Assembly: GCA_023663725.1 (NCBI GenBank)
Contig: JAMPGX010000003.1
Coordinates: forward strand, 178,863-242,862
Direction: 5' to 3'
Length of the DNA: 64,000 nucleotides
Origin: a bacterium
GTDB lineage: Bacteria > Bacillota > Clostridia > Lachnospirales > Lachnospiraceae
Of this stretch, positions 1 to 8,706 are shown one piece after another; the stretch's first letter is position 1, and the number at the start of each line of letters is the position of its first letter. Under the pieces are notes generated by a model. The model was not told the DNA's origin. It did no database searches and was given only the letters and a program-made list of their open reading frames with translations. Both the position numbers and the translations under genes were made by a program.

Positions 1-147
1 ATATTGGTAGAAAGAGAACTAGAAATAAAATATCCTGAGACAATTATACCAATACTTATAACAACAGAAGAAAGTATTCGAACAATGTTTTCTCTGACCA
101 TAAAAAGCGTCCCCCTAAAGATAAATATTTTATATATAAAATTTTAA
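1..147 (+). CDS. 3' end of an unidentified protein gene (partial)
   Basis: Frame 1 is open from the window edge for 48 codons and stops at TAA 145-147. The peptide is rich in I, E, K and T and reads like a beta-rich C-terminus, but no motif is recognisable. The start lies outside the window. The codons are much more AT-rich than ispE next door, so this could be part of an acquired gene or a chance open frame. I cannot assign a function. Confidence 0.35.
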   Translation: MLVERELEIKYPETIIPILITTEESIRTMFSLTIKSVPLKINILYIKF

Positions 148-431
148 AATTATTTTATCACAGAAAATCATTTATGTCAATGGAAACATTTTTTAACAGA
201 ATAAGCACTTGAAATTACGAAAAATATTAAAAGCCGCCAGAAAAAAGGATAGGAATCTACAATATTTTCCACAGTACTTCAGAATACGAACAAATTATAC
301 TTATCGTGTGAAGATAAGAAACAATGATACAGGGCACTTCAGTATGCTTACTTCTTCATATTTTTAAAATACCTGGTGGTGTCGGCACAAATAACGGTTT
401 CTTAGTTTATCCTGAAATACAAGCGTTGGCA

Positions 432-460
432 TTGACAATTCATCAGATATTGTATATAAT
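432..460 (+). promoter_or_regulatory. Sigma-70 promoter for the ispE gene cluster
   Basis: TTGACA (432-437) and TATAAT (455-460) are perfect consensus boxes separated by exactly 17 bases, about 100 bases ahead of ispE. The rest of the 148-541 gap is AT-rich and shows no gene or convincing terminator. Confidence 0.75.
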
Positions 461-557
461 TTAGTACAATCCATGTATACAGAATACATTACAAAAACTG
501 GGCATCTCCTAGTTCATTGGTGCCAGTACCCGATAGTCAGCAGGAAAGGATATATTG

Positions 558-1427
558 ATGAAAGATCATGCAGACACTTTGACCCGAAAGGCATATGCCA
601 AGATCAACCTGGGGCTGGACGTGAGCAGGCGTCTGGAAAACGGCTATCATGAGGTGAAGATGATTATGCAGACTGTGGGAATCTGCGATATTCTGACTTT
701 CACAGTGGCAGGAAGCGGTATTCGGATTACAACGGACAGTGGGGAGTTGCCGGTTAATGAGGACAATCTGATCTACAGGGCGGCAGCGCTGCTGATGGAG
801 ACCTGCGGCGTGAAGGAAGGGATAGACATATATCTGGAGAAGCATATTCCCATTGCCGCTGGGATGGCCGGCGGAAGCAGTGATGCGGCGGCGACGCTGC
901 AGGGAATAAACGAGCTGTTCACGCTGGGACTCTCTGAGGAACAGCTACGGCAGTTGGGCGTGCGCATTGGAGCGGACGTACCCTACTGTATCATGGGTGG
1001 CACGGCTCTCGCCGAAGGGATCGGAGAGCTTCTGACGCCTCTGCCTGCGGCGCCCCGCTGTCATCTGCTGATCGCCAGGCCGGATATCCAGGTATCCACC
1101 AGATATGTCTATGAGCATCTGGATGCCAGAGGAACGTGGCCGCATCCGGATATCGACGGGATGCAGGGCGCCATCAGGGACGGCGACCTGGCTGGAGTTG
1201 TCAGGCGTCTGGGCAATGTGTTGGAGACAGTGACGGAGGAGAAGTATCCGGTGATTGGGCGTCTGAAGGAGGAAATGCTCTCCTGCGGCGCCATGGGCAG
1301 CCTGATGAGCGGCAGCGGTCCCACCGTATTTGGTATCTTTGACAGCAGAGAGCGTGCGGAGTCCGCTCGCAGCCACTTGCATGGGCTGGAGCTGGCGGAA
1401 ACGCTTTTGGTGACACAGTTCGTATGA
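558..1427 (+). CDS. ispE: 4-diphosphocytidyl-2-C-methyl-D-erythritol kinase
   Basis: This GHMP-family kinase phosphorylates the 2-hydroxyl of CDP-methylerythritol in the cytoplasmic MEP pathway to isoprenoid precursors. The N-terminal substrate motif AKINLGLDV and the glycine-rich ATP loop AAGMAGGSSDAAA (about residues 98-110) are both present. A C-terminal GHMP motif, GSLMSGSGPTVFG, also fits the family, as does the length of 289 residues. ATG 558 is preferred over the upstream TTG 555 because AGGAAAGGA (542-550) lies eight bases before it. The GntR gene follows 19 bases later and is probably co-transcribed from the promoter at 432-460. Confidence 0.95.
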   Translation: MKDHADTLTRKAYAKINLGLDVSRRLENGYHEVKMIMQTVGICDILTFTVAGSGIRITTDSGELPVNEDNLIYRAAALLMETCGVKEGIDIYLEKHIPIAAGMAGGSSDAAATLQGINELFTLGLSEEQLRQLGVRIGADVPYCIMGGTALAEGIGELLTPLPAAPRCHLLIARPDIQVSTRYVYEHLDARGTWPHPDIDGMQGAIRDGDLAGVVRRLGNVLETVTEEKYPVIGRLKEEMLSCGAMGSLMSGSGPTVFGIFDSRERAESARSHLHGLELAETLLVTQFV

Positions 1428-1446
1428 GAAGACAGGGAGGGGCGCT

Positions 1447-2127
1447 ATGCAGAATACCTTTAACATGCAGATGAATGAATTCCTGCCGCTTCGGGATGTA
1501 GTGTTTAATACTCTGCGACAGGCGATTCTGACCGGTGAGCTCAAGCCGGGGGAGAGACTGATGGAGATTCATCTGGCTGACAAGCTGGGCGTCAGCCGTA
1601 CGCCGATACGGGAGGCCATACGCAAGCTTGAGCTGGAGGGTCTGGTTACCATGATTCCCAGAAAGGGAGCGGAGGTAGCCCAGATTACGGAGAAGAGCAT
1701 GAATGATGTGCTGGAGGTGCGTCGGGCCATGGACGCACTCTGCGCGGAGTTGGCCTGTGAGAGAATCACGGACGAGGAGACGCAGCTGCTGGGACAGGCA
1801 TGTGAGGCTTTTGAGGCTGCGGTCAGAACCAGGGATGTGAAGAGGATAGCCCAGGCGGATGTGGAGCTGCACGATATTATCGTGCAGGCCACGGGGAATC
1901 AGCGCCTGGTGCAGCTGATCAACAATCTGTCGGAGCAGATGTACAGGTACCGCTTTGAATATATCAAGGATGCGAGCCAGCACCAGAGACTGATAGAGGA
2001 GCATCGGGTGATCTATGAAAGCATTTTGAAAAAAGACAGAGAAACGGCAAGTCAGGCCGCCCGCATGCATATAGATAATCAGAAGAAAGCAATCATTGCG
2101 CAGATCCGCAGCGAAAAGAAGCGTTAG
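1447..2127 (+). CDS. GntR-family (FadR/FCD subfamily) transcriptional regulator
   Basis: The 226-residue protein has an N-terminal winged helix-turn-helix (about residues 12-75, with the typical LGVSRTPIREAIRKLELEG recognition region). An all-helical FCD ligand-binding domain follows, with the metal/ligand positions D..R (LEVRRAMD) and H residues near 138-140. Members of this subfamily sense small carboxylic acids and usually control neighbouring metabolic genes. The effector cannot be read from sequence. The gene follows ispE closely (GGGAGG before ATG 1447), so it is likely in the same transcript. Confidence 0.9.
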   Translation: MQNTFNMQMNEFLPLRDVVFNTLRQAILTGELKPGERLMEIHLADKLGVSRTPIREAIRKLELEGLVTMIPRKGAEVAQITEKSMNDVLEVRRAMDALCAELACERITDEETQLLGQACEAFEAAVRTRDVKRIAQADVELHDIIVQATGNQRLVQLINNLSEQMYRYRFEYIKDASQHQRLIEEHRVIYESILKKDRETASQAARMHIDNQKKAIIAQIRSEKKR

Positions 2128-2213
2128 GCAGCTGAATAGAGAGCGGTGAAATCGGCAATAACTCTATATAGTGATATCCCCCCCTGAGGGAGTATTCAGA
2201 TGGGAGTTATTGT

Positions 2214-2474
2214 ATGAAAAATTGGTTGAAGATCCGAATTGGAGTTTGTATTTGCCTGTATGCGTTCTGGTGGGGACTGCTGTGTCCGGAGCTGCTGGTG
2301 AATCCTGATACCTGCCGCGTGGTGGATGGCGATACTGGGGAAGAGATGCCAGCGCAGCTTAAGCAGACATCTGCAGAGCAGTTGTATCAGGCGTTGCAGG
2401 AGGCGGATCGGACCCATATCCGTTATCGCAGCAGGCTGTTGGAATTGTTGGAGCAATTATTGGAAAAGGGATAA
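2214..2474 (+). CDS. Small membrane-anchored or secreted hypothetical protein
   Basis: The protein has 86 residues: a basic start, one hydrophobic segment (about residues 8-28, ending near LLCPELLV), then a short charged and partly helical tail rich in L, Q and E. No family is recognised. GGGAG lies about seven bases ahead of ATG 2214. The gap upstream has a 9-bp inverted repeat (CAATAACTC 2156-2164 with GAGTTATTG 2204-2212) that would place the ribosome site next to a hairpin. It ends 11 bases before murI, so it probably shares the murI transcript. Confidence 0.55.
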   Translation: MKNWLKIRIGVCICLYAFWWGLLCPELLVNPDTCRVVDGDTGEEMPAQLKQTSAEQLYQALQEADRTHIRYRSRLLELLEQLLEKG

Positions 2475-2484
2475 GGATATTGTG

Positions 2485-3324
2485 ATGACCGTGGAATGGA
2501 ATCATTTGGATAAAAATGCACCTATTGGAGTCTTTGACTCGGGTATAGGAGGATTGACGGTGGCCAGAGAGATCATGCGCCAGATTCCCAATGAGAAGAT
2601 TATCTATTTTGGCGATACGGCCAGAGTGCCATATGGCAGCAAGTCCAAAGAGACCGTAACTCGTTTTTCCAAGCAGATTGTCCGGTTTCTGAATACCTTT
2701 GAGGTCAAGACCATCGTAGTGGCCTGCAATACGGCCAGCGCCTATGCCCTGGATGAGCTGGAGCTGGAAAATGATATTCCTATGATCGGCGTGGTGAAAC
2801 CTGGAGCCAAGGTCGCCAGCGAGGTCACCCGCAATGGACGGATCGGGGTGATTGCCACGGAAGCTACTATTGGGAGCAAGATTTATAATCAGTACATAAC
2901 CGAACTGAACAGGAATGTTACCATCTATGGAAAGGCCTGCCCGTTGTTTGTTCCACTGGTGGAGGAGGGGTTGTGGGTCGATCCGGTGACGGATGAGATC
3001 GCCAGGAGATACCTGACAGAGCTGATCGACCTGGACATCGACACCCTGATTCTGGGATGTACGCATTACCCGCTGATTCGCTCCACCCTGGGGCGGGTTG
3101 TGGGAGAGAAGGTAACGCTGGTGAATCCGGCGTATGAGACGGCCAGAGAGCTTCGGGTGATGCTGGAGGAGAAGAAGCTGCTGGGAGATCATGCGCCCGC
3201 GTTGGGAGAGAATCAGTATCAGTTCTATGTCAGCGATATGGCGGATAAATTCAAGAGCTTTGCCAATTCCATCATCAAGTATGGGATACTGTCAGCAAAG
3301 ACCATACATATTGAAGAATATTAG
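2485..3324 (+). CDS. murI: Glutamate racemase
   Basis: Glutamate racemase makes D-glutamate for peptidoglycan. The two catalytic cysteines sit in the expected motifs, ACNTASA (about residue 75) and GCTHYPL (about residue 187), and the N-terminal FDSGIGGLTV loop is intact. The length of 279 residues is normal. The frame is open further upstream (to 2326), but that part overlaps the preceding small gene. ATG 2485, preceded by AAGGA at 2473-2477, starts just before the conserved core. Confidence 0.95.
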   Translation: MTVEWNHLDKNAPIGVFDSGIGGLTVAREIMRQIPNEKIIYFGDTARVPYGSKSKETVTRFSKQIVRFLNTFEVKTIVVACNTASAYALDELELENDIPMIGVVKPGAKVASEVTRNGRIGVIATEATIGSKIYNQYITELNRNVTIYGKACPLFVPLVEEGLWVDPVTDEIARRYLTELIDLDIDTLILGCTHYPLIRSTLGRVVGEKVTLVNPAYETARELRVMLEEKKLLGDHAPALGENQYQFYVSDMADKFKSFANSIIKYGILSAKTIHIEEY

Positions 3325-3344
3325 GCGGGCGGATAGGAGTAATA

Positions 3345-3800
3345 TTGGATAAGGCGAAAGCACAGATAACCATACGGAGCGTATTTGCCCCTGTGATGCC
3401 AGACGGGAGGACGATAGCCTGGGAGGACCCTCAGTGCCAGCGGATGGTCACACAGGCGGGGGGAGAATTCTATCAGAAGGGGGATACCTGTTACTGCATC
3501 TATATGGAACAGCAGGAGGGATGGGAGAAGCCCTGCAGGAGCATGCTGAAATGGAGGGAACAGATTGTGCTGAAGCGCAGCATGGGAGGAATGGATTCAC
3601 CGCTGACATATGAAGCGGGGAAACGTTGCCGCTGCCACTATCGAACTCCCTATGGAGAACTGCTGCTGGAGACGGATACCCACAGACTGGAGATACAGGA
3701 GAAGGCCGAGGGATATCTGCTGGTGATCGAGTGCGGTATCCGGCAAAATGGACAGAGTGTATCCGAGAACCGGATAGAGATTCAGATAGACATAATATAG
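3345..3800 (+). CDS. DUF1934 (YwiB-like) beta-barrel protein
   Basis: This 151-residue protein resembles the DUF1934/YwiB family, small calycin-like barrels found beside murI or argS in many Firmicutes. The pattern LTYEAGKRCRCHYRTPYGEL followed by a second strand-rich half is typical. The start is TTG 3345 with AGGAG (3335-3339) five bases upstream. It lies 20 bases after murI in the same direction. Its biochemical role is unknown. Confidence 0.7.
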   Translation: MDKAKAQITIRSVFAPVMPDGRTIAWEDPQCQRMVTQAGGEFYQKGDTCYCIYMEQQEGWEKPCRSMLKWREQIVLKRSMGGMDSPLTYEAGKRCRCHYRTPYGELLLETDTHRLEIQEKAEGYLLVIECGIRQNGQSVSENRIEIQIDII

Positions 3801-3823
3801 CGGCCTGCGCAAAGCAGACCGCT
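3799..3823. terminator. Hairpin between convergent genes
   Basis: AGCGGCCTGC (3799-3808) and GCAGACCGCT (3814-3823) form a 10-bp stem with one mismatch and a 5-base loop, exactly between two convergent genes. The T-tract is poor, so termination efficiency is uncertain. Confidence 0.5.
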
Positions 3824-3839
3824 GTTGTCATTCCTGCCG

Positions 3840-4316
3840 TTATTTCAGAGGCTTGGCGCCAGCCTTTTCCTGGGCCGCCGCCCACATTCTCTTCATAAAG
3901 CCCTTTTTCTTCTCCGGCTGTTTTTCGATCTTTCCATGCAAGCCCTTTACATCCAGCACATAGATGCCGCTGACGACGGCTTTGACCTCCTTCTTGACCG
4001 GCACATTGTCAAATATCTTCTCATCACAGATCAGCGACATGATCTGTGGGCCGACCTTCGCCTTGATAATGGGCATCTTGGAATTGCGCATCAGCTTGGG
4101 CGTCTGGTTAATAACCATCTGAGGTAAGCCTGAATCCTTGATTCGCATTCTCTTTTTATCAATAATTAACATCGACAGGGATTGCTTGTTCTGTTCCAGA
4201 AGCTCCTGTTGCTCCGCCTGCTTCTTCTGTGCCTTTTTGCCCAGAAAATATAAAAGCACCACGATGGCTATGAGTACCAAAAGTACGATAAGTATGACAA
4301 TCTGATATGGCTTCAC
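3840..4316 (-). CDS. Membrane-anchored hypothetical protein
   Basis: The 158-residue protein has an N-terminal transmembrane helix (about residues 5-25, runs of I, L and V), then a coiled-coil-like K/Q/E stretch (28-48) and a soluble domain. The soluble part contains IIDKKRMRIKDSGLPQMVIN and a strand pattern around VKAVVSGIYVLDVKGL. The C-terminus is very basic (K-rich). It resembles small anchored proteins conserved in Lachnospiraceae genomes, but no function is known to me. AGGAGG lies just before the ATG. Confidence 0.7.
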   Translation of the reverse strand: MKPYQIVILIVLLVLIAIVVLLYFLGKKAQKKQAEQQELLEQNKQSLSMLIIDKKRMRIKDSGLPQMVINQTPKLMRNSKMPIIKAKVGPQIMSLICDEKIFDNVPVKKEVKAVVSGIYVLDVKGLHGKIEKQPEKKKGFMKRMWAAAQEKAGAKPLK

Positions 4317-4466
4317 AAGTATGTCCTCCTGAAAAAAATCTGATGTTATTGTACCATGATTCCGTGCGTATCAGCGTACATTTTATTTATTGTAGCATCC
4401 TTTTGATTTGAAATCAACCAGGATTTCTTTCTTTATGATTATTTAAGAGATTTTCCTGAAAAAATG

Positions 4467-4475
4467 TGCTATACT
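4467..4475 (+). promoter_or_regulatory. Extended -10 promoter for cls
   Basis: TGCTATACT at 4467-4475 is an extended -10 element, about 70 bases ahead of the cardiolipin synthase start; no good -35 box is visible. The untranslated leader holds a small inverted repeat (CAGCC/GGCTG near 4496-4509). Confidence 0.4.
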
Positions 4476-4544
4476 GTATGTGAATCTGCCCAAGTCAGCC
4501 AAGAGGCTGAGGCCTGTTGGCTGGAAAAGAAGCGGAGTTAAGGG

Positions 4545-6023
4545 ATGGATATGGGAGCGTTTTGGAGTAATCTGCAGATGGTAGGCAGCTTTCTGATAGG
4601 ACATTTGAGTCTGTGGAATGTATTGTTTGCCATTATCATTATTTTCTTTGAGCGAAAGGAGCCCCGAAGTGTGTGGGCCTGGCTTTTGCTGCTATATTTT
4701 ATTCCTTTTGTGGGATTCTTGTTCTATTTGCTGCTGGGGACGGATATGCATAAGCGCAAAATGTTCCGCATGAAGGAAGTGGAGGATCGACTTAACAAAG
4801 AGGTGAGGGGGCAGGAGTACCGTCTGCGCAACCGCAAGCCGGAGGAAGTGGACGAGGAGATTGACCGGTATAAGGATCTGATTATGTACAATCTGGAAAG
4901 CTCGGGGGCGGTGCTGACAGATGACAATGCTATCACGATCTATACGGACGGCAACGCCAAGTTTGACGCGCTCATAGAGGATATGCGTCGGGCCGAGAAG
5001 TATATCCATATGGAGTACTATATTATCAAGAATGATGTGGTGTTTCAGCGTCTTATAGAGGTGCTTAAGGAAAAGGCGGCGGAGGGCGTGGAGGTGCGTA
5101 TCCTGTTCGACAGTATGGGATGCCGCACAGTGAAAAACAGGTTTTGGCGGGAATTGAATAAATGCGGTATCCAGACGGCGGAGTTCTTTCCGGCGCTGCT
5201 GGGGCGGCTGCAGCTGCGTATCAATTACCGCAATCACCGCAAGATCGTGATCGTTGATGACAAGGTAGGCTATGTGGGCGGGTTCAATGTGGGCAAGGAG
5301 TATATCGGCCTGGATGAGAATTTTGGATATTGGCGGGACACTCACCTGAGGATACAGGGGGGAGCGATCTTCGGTCTGCAGCTGCGCTTTATTCTGGACT
5401 GGAACTACGCGGCGAATCAGAACTTGTTTGCCAGCGGGCGTTATCTGGAGGAGATTAGTCCGGTCAGACAGGGCGGCAGCAAGGTTCAGATCATCAGCAG
5501 TGGGCCGGACAATACGCTGCAGCAGATCAGGGATAATTATCTTCAGCTGATTCACAAGGCGAGATACCGAATCAGTATACAGACCCCTTATTTTATTCCA
5601 GATGAATCCATGATAAGCGCCCTTATGATCGCCATTCGTTCCGGCGTTGAGGTGAGGATCATGATTCCCTGTAAGCCCGATCACCCCTTTGTTTATTGGG
5701 CGACTTATTCCTATGTGGGAGACATGGTGATGGCGGGGGCCAAGTGCTATACTTACGAGAATGGCTTTCTGCATAGCAAGGGGCTGGTGGTGGATGACGA
5801 GGTGTTGTGTTACGGCACAGCCAATATGGATATCCGCAGCTTTTCCCTGAACTTCGAGGTGAACGCCGTGGTGTATGATGCTGCGAAAGCCAGGGAGATG
5901 ACGGCGATTTTCGAGCGGGATCTGGAATACTGCGTGCAGATTACCCAGGAAGCCTATTCCAGCAGGAATCTGAAGACACGTTTCAAGGAGCAGGTGTGCA
6001 GACTGTTGTCCCCGCTGCTGTAG
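4545..6023 (+). CDS. cls: Cardiolipin synthase (phospholipase D family)
   Basis: This enzyme condenses two phosphatidylglycerol molecules into cardiolipin at the membrane. Two N-terminal transmembrane helices (about 12-35 and 42-66) precede two PLD catalytic HKD motifs: NHRKIVIVDD near residue 229 and HSKGLVVDDE near residue 408. The 492-residue length is typical of bacterial ClsA-type enzymes. The usual tail (SFSLNFEVNAVVYD) is present. GGAG at 4534-4537 supports ATG 4545. It is transcribed away from the upstream membrane protein and appears to be a single-gene unit. Confidence 0.93.
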   Translation: MDMGAFWSNLQMVGSFLIGHLSLWNVLFAIIIIFFERKEPRSVWAWLLLLYFIPFVGFLFYLLLGTDMHKRKMFRMKEVEDRLNKEVRGQEYRLRNRKPEEVDEEIDRYKDLIMYNLESSGAVLTDDNAITIYTDGNAKFDALIEDMRRAEKYIHMEYYIIKNDVVFQRLIEVLKEKAAEGVEVRILFDSMGCRTVKNRFWRELNKCGIQTAEFFPALLGRLQLRINYRNHRKIVIVDDKVGYVGGFNVGKEYIGLDENFGYWRDTHLRIQGGAIFGLQLRFILDWNYAANQNLFASGRYLEEISPVRQGGSKVQIISSGPDNTLQQIRDNYLQLIHKARYRISIQTPYFIPDESMISALMIAIRSGVEVRIMIPCKPDHPFVYWATYSYVGDMVMAGAKCYTYENGFLHSKGLVVDDEVLCYGTANMDIRSFSLNFEVNAVVYDAAKAREMTAIFERDLEYCVQITQEAYSSRNLKTRFKEQVCRLLSPLL

Positions 6024-6128
6024 AATAATAGGATTTTCAATAAAATAAGGCTTTTACTGAAGGCGGAATTGTGGTATAAATGATAGTGTATGCAGTTCAA
6101 ATGCAATAGATGTGGAAAGAGGAGAAGC

Positions 6129-6188
6129 TTGGAAGTACGACTTCCAAATACTGATTGGTGCAGTATCGCAAGCAGGCTTGCGATATGC
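6129..6188 (+). repeat. Double-hairpin leader element before the lipoprotein gene
   Basis: TTGGAAGT/ACTTCCAA (6129-6147) is a perfect 8-bp stem. It is followed by TATCGCAAGC/GCTTGCGATA (6164-6185), a 10-bp dyad flanked by GCA and TGC. The second hairpin ends two bases before the GGGAGGAG ribosome site. A covarying copy lies before trkH at 11464-11492. Confidence 0.65.
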
Positions 6189-6200
6189 GGGAGGAGAGAA

Positions 6201-7250
6201 ATGAGAAAAAAGATGACATTAATTCTGACGGTGCTGCTGGCAGCCATGATTATGAGCGGATGTGGCGAACAGACGGATGCGCTGAAGGATACAAAGGTTG
6301 AGAAATATGTGACATTAGGAGAGTATAAAGGACTTCCGGTACAGCTGGCGGCGGCCGCGGTGACTGAGGAATATGAGGCAGAGGTGATGGAAATGCTGTA
6401 TAGGGATTCCGTTACCGCACAGAGGGGCGGCGTCATGGACAGGGAGGTAGTGCAGGGAGATACGGTGAATATCGACTATGTCGGGAAAAAGGATGATGTG
6501 GCTTTTAACGGAGGAACAGCCAGCGGAGCTGAGCTGGAGATTGGCTCAGGCAGCTTTATTGAAGGCTTCGAGGAAGGACTGATTGGCGCTCTGCCCGGAG
6601 AGACCAGAGTCTTGAATCTGACATTTCCGGACAATTTTAGAAATACCGAGTTGGCTGGACAGGCGGTTGTCTTTACTGTAACCGTGAACTTCATTTATCC
6701 TACTGAATATAGTGACGACGTTGTGGCGGGGCTGGGCGTTCCAGAGATCAGTACCGTGGAAGAGATGCGGCAGTTTGTACATGACTATCTGGAGAGCAAC
6801 GCACAGACGGAATATGAGTATACGCTGCGCAACGCTTTGGCTAACGGCCTGATCAACGGCTGCGAATTCAAGGAGATACCCGCGCATATTCTGGAGAAGT
6901 ATCGGAATACCGTACAGGCCAATCTGGAGGCGGAGTGCGCCGCCAGTGGAATGGATGCGAACTCGTACTGTAACTATAGATATGGAATGGATGCGGAGAC
7001 CTTTCAGACTCAGTATGCGGAAGCGGCGGCCAAGCAGGGTCTGGCATTTCAGGCGGTAGCCAATGCGGAGAAGCTGAATATCTCGGACGAGGAGCTGCAG
7101 GAGAAGTTGGAGCAGTATGCGAGTGAGGGCGGTTTTGACAGCGTGGAAGAATTCGTGGGAGAGTTGGACAGGGAAGAATACAGAGAATATTTTATGTATG
7201 AGAAGGTATTTGACTTTCTGAGCCAGAATGCCCAGATCACGGAGTATTGA
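6201..7250 (+). CDS. Trigger-factor-like FKBP peptidyl-prolyl isomerase lipoprotein
   Basis: The signal peptide ends in a lipobox (MIMSGC, Cys at about residue 19), so the protein is predicted to be anchored outside the membrane. An FKBP-type domain follows (about 90-175: GDTVNIDYVGK, FIEGFEEGLIGALPGE), then a helical region like the trigger factor C-terminal cradle. This matches extracellular trigger-factor-related foldases rather than the ribosome-bound one, which has no lipobox. The frame is open to 6090, but ATG 6201 has GGGAGGAG just upstream and begins the signal peptide. The 349-residue protein is likely a folding helper for secreted proteins. Confidence 0.85.
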   Translation: MRKKMTLILTVLLAAMIMSGCGEQTDALKDTKVEKYVTLGEYKGLPVQLAAAAVTEEYEAEVMEMLYRDSVTAQRGGVMDREVVQGDTVNIDYVGKKDDVAFNGGTASGAELEIGSGSFIEGFEEGLIGALPGETRVLNLTFPDNFRNTELAGQAVVFTVTVNFIYPTEYSDDVVAGLGVPEISTVEEMRQFVHDYLESNAQTEYEYTLRNALANGLINGCEFKEIPAHILEKYRNTVQANLEAECAASGMDANSYCNYRYGMDAETFQTQYAEAAAKQGLAFQAVANAEKLNISDEELQEKLEQYASEGGFDSVEEFVGELDREEYREYFMYEKVFDFLSQNAQITEY

Positions 7251-7299
7251 CGGAACTTTGGCGGCTTGCGCCGGACTATAATTTAGGAGGATAACAGAC

Positions 7300-8691
7300 A
7301 TGAATCTGACGGACATTAAGGAGCTTTACCGCGACACAGCCGCATATGCGGGCAGCGAGGTCACGGTAGGCGGTTGGGTGAGAAACAATCGCGACTCGAA
7401 AAATTTTGGTTTTCTGGTGATTAATGACGGTACATTTTTTGAGCCCTTGCAGGTGGTGTACGCGGACAAGCTGGACAATTTCGCGGAGCTGTGCAAGATC
7501 AATGTGGGCGCCGCTCTGATTGTCAGGGGGATTATCGTGGAGACGCCGGATGCCAAACAGCCCTTTGAGATGCAGGCGACGCAGGTGTCGGTGGAGGGTC
7601 CCTCAGGCGCGGACTATCCCTTGCAGAAAAAGCGCCACAGCTTTGAGTACCTGCGCACGATCTCTCATCTGCGCCCCAGGACGAACACCTTTCAGGCGGT
7701 GTTCCGCGTGCGCTCCCTGATCGCCTATGCGATTCACAATTTCTTTCAGGAGAGAGGATTTGTCTATGTGCATACTCCTCTGATCACCGGCAGCGATTGC
7801 GAGGGAGCCGGCGAGATGTTCCAGGTGACCACTCTGGATCTGCAGAATGTGCCCAGGGCGGAGGATGGCGGGATTGATTTCAGTCAGGATTTCTTTGGCA
7901 AGCCGACCAATCTGACGGTGAGCGGTCAGCTCAACGGCGAGACCTTTGCCATGGCTTTTAAGAATATCTATACCTTTGGCCCTACCTTCCGCGCGGAAAA
8001 TTCCAATACCACCCGCCATGCGGCGGAGTTCTGGATGATAGAGCCGGAGATGGCGTTCGCCGATCTGAAGGATGACATGATGCTGGCGGAAAGCATGTTG
8101 AAATATATTATCCGCTATGTGCTGGAGAACGCTCCGGAGGAGATGGCCTTCTTCAATCAATTTGTGGACAAGGGGCTGATCGAGCGGCTCAATCATGTAG
8201 TCAGCTCGGACTTTGGTCATGTGACGTACACGCAGGCCATCGAGATTCTGGAGAAGCACAATGATGAGTTTGACTATAAGGTGTTCTGGGGGTGCGATTT
8301 GCAGACGGAGCATGAGAGATTCCTGACGGAGCAGGAGTTCAAGCGTCCGGTATTTGTGACAGATTATCCCAAGGAGATCAAGGCCTTCTATATGAAGCTG
8401 AACGAGGACGGCAAGACAGTGGCGGCTATGGATTGTCTGGTTCCCGGAATCGGAGAGATCATCGGCGGCAGTCAGCGTGAGGATCATCTGGAGGTGCTTG
8501 AGCAGCGCATGGACGAGCTGGGTCTGAACAAGGAGGATTACGGCTTCTATCTGGATCTGCGCCGTTATGGTTCTGCCAGACATGCGGGCTTTGGCCTGGG
8601 CTTTGAGAGATGCGTGATGTATCTGACCGGTATGGGGAATATTCGAGACGTAATTCCATTCCCGAGAACGGTGAATAACTGTGAACTGTAG
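7300..8691 (+). CDS. asnS: Asparaginyl-tRNA synthetase
   Basis: This class IIb aminoacyl-tRNA synthetase charges tRNA-Asn. An OB-fold anticodon-binding domain occupies about residues 18-105 ([19 protein letters not shown]). The catalytic core has motif 2 ([15 protein letters not shown]) and motif 3 ([15 protein letters not shown]) intact. The 463 residues are normal for the family. AGGAGG precedes ATG 7300. No T-box leader is visible in the 49 bases upstream. Confidence 0.97.
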   Translation: MNLTDIKELYRDTAAYAGSEVTVGGWVRNNRDSKNFGFLVINDGTFFEPLQVVYADKLDNFAELCKINVGAALIVRGIIVETPDAKQPFEMQATQVSVEGPSGADYPLQKKRHSFEYLRTISHLRPRTNTFQAVFRVRSLIAYAIHNFFQERGFVYVHTPLITGSDCEGAGEMFQVTTLDLQNVPRAEDGGIDFSQDFFGKPTNLTVSGQLNGETFAMAFKNIYTFGPTFRAENSNTTRHAAEFWMIEPEMAFADLKDDMMLAESMLKYIIRYVLENAPEEMAFFNQFVDKGLIERLNHVVSSDFGHVTYTQAIEILEKHNDEFDYKVFWGCDLQTEHERFLTEQEFKRPVFVTDYPKEIKAFYMKLNEDGKTVAAMDCLVPGIGEIIGGSQREDHLEVLEQRMDELGLNKEDYGFYLDLRRYGSARHAGFGLGFERCVMYLTGMGNIRDVIPFPRTVNNCEL

Positions 8692-8706
8692 GACTGGGGT
8701 ATAAGC

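Noticed and set aside
7251-7299. T-box riboswitch before asnS
   Set aside because: Only 49 bases with no specifier loop, T-box motif or terminator.
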